This document shows positions 6,418-9,056 of a DNA stretch of 9,056 bases, one piece after another; the first letter of the stretch is position 1, and every line of letters starts with the position of its first letter. Location: assembly GCA_018065345.1 (NCBI GenBank), contig JAGHTM010000093.1, positions 1-9,056 of the forward strand, written 5' to 3'. Origin of the DNA: Candidatus Enterousia merdequi. Its GTDB lineage: Bacteria; Pseudomonadota; Alphaproteobacteria; Rs-D84. The notes below the pieces were generated by a model. That model was not told the DNA's origin, ran no database searches, and saw nothing but the letters and a program-made list of their open reading frames with translations. The translations under genes and the position numbers were made by a program.

Positions 6418-9003
6418 ATGAAGATTAAATCAAAGATTTTATATTTGATTCTAGGGTTTGGGATGTTTTTGTCCCAAGCCCGTTCTGAGGTGTGCGATTG
6501 GGCAAAAAAAACTCCTTCGGATGACGCTACTTATAAATATTTCGTTGCTCAAGAATTTTCTACAAAAAGTAGATCTGATGCAAAAGAAAAAGCAGAAAAT
6601 AATATTACCCAACAAATTTGTGGTGTCATAGGGACATTTTTAAGTTCTGCCACAGATTCTTACGAAAGTGAAAACATATCAGATTCAACTAGTTTTTCTG
6701 CTCAACGTAGCAGATGTCTTGGTGTATATAAACAAAATTTTGAAAGAATAGAAATTGATACTGGACGCATAGATGGTGAATATGTTGCTTGTGTAAAATA
6801 TAGATATTTAAAAGAAAATTTACGTCAAGAACAAGCGAGAATAACTAAAGAAGGAAAAACTTCTGGTAGTTTGGCATTAAATGAATATATTGGAAACACA
6901 AAATGTGATGGTCACCCAATACAAATAACAACAAATCCTGCAGGGGCTTTAGTATCCATAGATGATAAAGCAGAATATAGTGGCAGAACCCCTTTACGTT
7001 TTGGTAATGTGTGTAATGGTTCTCATGAATTAAAAATAACACTGGAAGATTATAACACTGTTACAAAAACTTTAGATTCAAAAACAAAAACAGTTTTTGA
7101 AACACTTAAACGCCAAACAAAACGCATCTCTTTGCGTTCAAATCTTGAAAACACAAAATTTACTATTTTTGATCAAGATGGTTTCAAGAAAAAATCAGGA
7201 AAAGGTGTTTTAAGTTATGATTTTATGCTTGGAATAGAATATAAAATATCTGCTAAAAACGATATGTCAGAAGAAATTTCTGTTACAAAAAAATTCACCA
7301 AGGATGACGAAGATTTCTATGATTTTATATTACAAAAACTAGATGGAAAAATAGATTTTACTATTTTCAAACAACGTAATGCTGATGTGATTATTTATGT
7401 AGATGGCGATAAAATAACATCAAACACAACATCTAAACTTGCTCCTGATATAGAACACGAAGTAGTTTTTGAAAAAATTTCCCAAGATTATCAATATGAA
7501 GATATTGTAAAATATATTACTGTTACAGCTAATCAAACTTTCTCATATCCATCTGATACTTTGGAATTCAAAAAACTATACAGTTTAAACCCAGAACTTT
7601 CCGATTTTAATGAACAATACGAACAACCTCAAAACAACACACAAACACAATATCTTGGTATAAGCAGAAAAAAATGGGCTGGTATTATTTTGGGAGTTGC
7701 TGGTGCTGGTGGGGTTGCTGCATTACTTTCAATGTCTGGAGGAGGCAGCGGTAGTGGTGGAGACAACAATTATAATGATTGTGGTTATAACGCTTACTGG
7801 AACGGCTCATCTTGTCAATGTAATTACGGTTATGAAAATTATCAACAAGGATACGGTTGTTCTTACATAGATTGTGGTTATAACGCATGGTGGAATGGCT
7901 CATCTTGTCAATGTAATTACGGTTATGAGAATTATAAACAAGGATACGGTTGTTCTTACATAGATTGTGGTTATAACGCTTACTGGAACGGTTCATCTTG
8001 TCAATGTGATTATGGTTATGGCAATTATCAAGAAGGTTATGGTTGTTCTTACATAGATTGTGGTTATAACGCTTATAATGATGGTTCTCAATGTCAATGT
8101 TATTATTCGAATGAAGTATGGACAGAGGGTACCGGTTGTTCTTATATAGAAATAGAATGTGGAAACCATGCGTATAAAAATGGTGATGAATGTGTTTGTG
8201 AACCTGGATATGAAAATTGGGTACCATCTCAAGGATGCTCTCCGTATGGGATAGAAGGCGTCTCAGACGTTACAAATCAGTATATTATGAGTTTCTATGA
8301 TGAAACAACATATGGAAAATACAATAGCGGTTTAACACAACCATATGATTATTATGGGTCAGTATCAGCAAATGATAATACATATATAGCAAAATATTCA
8401 AATGGTGATGTATATGGTATAAAGACTGATTATAATTATACACCTAGTTGTGGCATTATATCATTATCACGCCCAAATTATGGATACGAAGAAAAAGCTA
8501 CTGGAACAATTTATATAGAAAAACAAGGATCAGGAAACGTTTATGGAATTCACCAGACATCATCAAATTATGAATTTTATAATGCAGACACAAGAGGAGA
8601 TTCTTACCAACAGTCCAAAGGTAATATTATAATCAACAATGATGGGTATGGTGATGTATATGGTATTTATTCAACACAGACAGTAACAAATGCAAGTAAT
8701 TATTCTTATGGTGGCGATTCGACCGGTGTAATCAATATATACAATACAAATAACGATGGAAATGTTTATGGCATATACACAAATGAAAATTCTATTTATA
8801 ACACAGATTCCACAACAATTACAGGAAATACTTCGGGAATAATATACATAAACAATATCAGTGATGGTAATATTTATGGCATACAAAACACATATTATAG
8901 CAACATATACAATATTTATTCTAATTCATATATTGGCGCTGGTAATCAAGCAACAGGATTAATAGATATACAAATATTGGTGACGGTAACATTTACGGTT
9001 TGA
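6418..9003 (+). CDS. Exported mosaic surface protein: LPP20-like, PEGA, Cys-rich EGF-like units and solenoid repeats; probably frameshifted at its 3' end
   Basis: The nominal product has 861 residues. A Sec signal peptide (1-23, ending QARS) precedes an LPP20-like domain (about 24-150). Next come a PEGA domain (about 163-225, with NPAGALVSIDD and the family GxTPL feature as GRTPL) and a further beta-rich segment to about 400. Six Cys (26, 68, 100, 125, 163, 199) could form disulfides. A Gly/Ala-rich hydrophobic stretch (about 420-439) and a GGGSGSGG linker lead to five 4-Cys units (454-612) and a Gly/Tyr/Asn-rich repeat region (about 620-861). Hydrophobic helix plus glycine linker is a layout I recall from large surface adhesins. 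ATG 6418 is chosen because it alone gives the signal peptide. No Shine-Dalgarno precedes it, so translation is probably coupled to the lipoprotein gene 9 bases upstream. The final residues (about 852-861) look wrong for the repeat, and the correct pattern continues in another frame. Likely surface-exposed; ligand unknown. Confidence 0.85.
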   Translation: MKIKSKILYLILGFGMFLSQARSEVCDWAKKTPSDDATYKYFVAQEFSTKSRSDAKEKAENNITQQICGVIGTFLSSATDSYESENISDSTSFSAQRSRCLGVYKQNFERIEIDTGRIDGEYVACVKYRYLKENLRQEQARITKEGKTSGSLALNEYIGNTKCDGHPIQITTNPAGALVSIDDKAEYSGRTPLRFGNVCNGSHELKITLEDYNTVTKTLDSKTKTVFETLKRQTKRISLRSNLENTKFTIFDQDGFKKKSGKGVLSYDFMLGIEYKISAKNDMSEEISVTKKFTKDDEDFYDFILQKLDGKIDFTIFKQRNADVIIYVDGDKITSNTTSKLAPDIEHEVVFEKISQDYQYEDIVKYITVTANQTFSYPSDTLEFKKLYSLNPELSDFNEQYEQPQNNTQTQYLGISRKKWAGIILGVAGAGGVAALLSMSGGGSGSGGDNNYNDCGYNAYWNGSSCQCNYGYENYQQGYGCSYIDCGYNAWWNGSSCQCNYGYENYKQGYGCSYIDCGYNAYWNGSSCQCDYGYGNYQEGYGCSYIDCGYNAYNDGSQCQCYYSNEVWTEGTGCSYIEIECGNHAYKNGDECVCEPGYENWVPSQGCSPYGIEGVSDVTNQYIMSFYDETTYGKYNSGLTQPYDYYGSVSANDNTYIAKYSNGDVYGIKTDYNYTPSCGIISLSRPNYGYEEKATGTIYIEKQGSGNVYGIHQTSSNYEFYNADTRGDSYQQSKGNIIINNDGYGDVYGIYSTQTVTNASNYSYGGDSTGVINIYNTNNDGNVYGIYTNENSIYNTDSTTITGNTSGIIYINNISDGNIYGIQNTYYSNIYNIYSNSYIGAGNQATGLIDIQILVTVTFTV
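7777..8253 (+). repeat. Five tandem 4-Cys EGF-like units in the surface protein
   Basis: Units start at 7777, 7870, 7963, 8056 and 8155. The first four repeat units are 93, 93, 93 and 99 bp. Every unit keeps the spacing C-x10-C-x-C-x12-C, and the CxC followed by GY is the second half of an EGF domain. Units 1-3 are nearly identical in DNA, suggesting recent duplication. Unit 4 has diverged from the GYEN segment onward and unit 5 throughout. Twenty Cys in about 160 residues imply an oxidising location, so this part is periplasmic or extracellular. It is contiguous and in frame, so it is not a CRISPR array. Confidence 0.92.
8410..9002 (+). repeat. About 40-residue solenoid-like repeats with a [VI]YG[IL] core
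   Basis: A core G-[DN]-[VI]-Y-G-[IL] recurs with its V/I codon at 8410, 8539, 8656, 8764, 8872 and, in another frame, 8991. In most copies it is preceded by an x-G-x-I-x-I strand such as TGTIYI, KGNIII, TGVINI or SGIIYI. Intervals are 129, 117, 108, 108 and 119 bp. The last is one less than a multiple of three and marks the frameshift. Regular short strands with Asn/Gly turns suggest a beta-helix, as in autotransporter or adhesin passengers; that fold is inference. Confidence 0.8.
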
Positions 9004-9056
9004 ACGGCTATTATTCTAAAAACCTATATGATTACAATTCGTATAATTATTATTAT
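8973..9056 (+). pseudogene. Out-of-frame continuation of the surface protein, running off the window
   Basis: From 8973 a shifted frame reads NIGDGNIYGLNGYYSK and stays open for 28 codons to the right edge, ending in a Tyr/Asn-rich stretch. It fits the upstream repeat exactly, following TGLIDI, whereas the annotated frame here gives an unrelated Val/Thr-rich tail and TGA at 9001-9003. One extra base near 8971-8974 (for example a fourth A in the CAAAT run) would join the two as TGLIDIQNIGDGNIYGL. It may be a true mutation, a switchable site, recoding or a sequence error. Confidence 0.75.

Noticed and set aside
7777..8154. Regular 93-bp repeats that could suggest a CRISPR array
   Set aside because: The units are contiguous, in frame and have no unique spacers. 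They encode repeated protein modules.
7685..8227. 180-residue minus-strand open frame rich in His and Asn
   Set aside because: It is the antisense shadow of the near-identical Cys-rich repeats. It has no ribosome binding site, and its composition only mirrors Tyr/Asn/Gly codons on the plus strand.
8671..8886. Minus-strand open frame rich in Ile, Cys and Tyr
   Set aside because: It is antisense to the solenoid repeats, and the pattern is explained by the plus-strand Asn/Tyr/Ile codons.
1..9056. Insertion sequence, prophage, tRNA or rRNA in the window
   Set aside because: No transposase, integrase or tRNA-like cloverleaf was recognised, and there are no terminal inverted repeats with target duplications.

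Overview
The window is AT-rich (about one third G+C by eye) and gene-dense. It reads as a chromosome fragment of a low-GC Gram-negative bacterium. Three things support Gram-negative: a lipoprotein with a lipobox, a LysR-type regulator, and a secreted LPP20/PEGA protein. The small HTH protein near 5.3 kb resembles the N-terminal domain of alphaproteobacterial S24/LexA-like regulators, so an uncultured alphaproteobacterium, perhaps host- or gut-associated, is my best guess. That placement is inference.

Layout. Positions 1-1332 (minus) hold an ABC-F ATPase cut by the left window edge. Its N-terminal ATPase cassette is unusually short, as in antibiotic-resistance ABC-F proteins. A 225-bp divergent intergenic region separates it from a plus-strand P-type calcium-type ATPase (1558-4203). 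The ATPase converges on a minus-strand LysR-type regulator (4200-5108), and the two stop codons interlock in one TTAA. Upstream of the regulator, on the same strand, is a 77-residue stand-alone HTH protein (5147-5380) with a near-perfect Shine-Dalgarno. A 413-bp divergent intergenic region (5381-5793) is rich in inverted repeats and repeated ACACCC hexamers.

Positions 5794 to the right edge hold a two-gene plus-strand operon. It encodes a 204-residue outer-membrane-type lipoprotein with an LPP20-like body, then a large exported mosaic protein. The mosaic protein runs: signal peptide, LPP20-like domain, PEGA domain, further beta-rich segment, Gly/Ala-rich hydrophobic helix with a Gly/Ser linker, five 4-Cys EGF-like tandem units, and a series of about 40-residue repeats centred on a [VI]YG[IL] core. 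The nominal stop of this gene at 9001-9003 appears to be caused by a one-base frameshift near 8971-8974. The same repeat pattern continues in another frame to the window end with no stop.

How they fit. The ABC-F, calcium-pump and LysR genes look like ordinary housekeeping or stress-response genes. The part with most biological novelty is the lipoprotein/mosaic operon. It looks like a cell-surface structure: periplasmic LPP20/PEGA domains leading to Cys-rich and solenoid repeats that could be surface-exposed. It faces a small orphan DNA-binding protein across a repeat-rich intergenic region that may carry its operators. No tRNA, rRNA, CRISPR array, insertion sequence or clear intrinsic terminator was seen.
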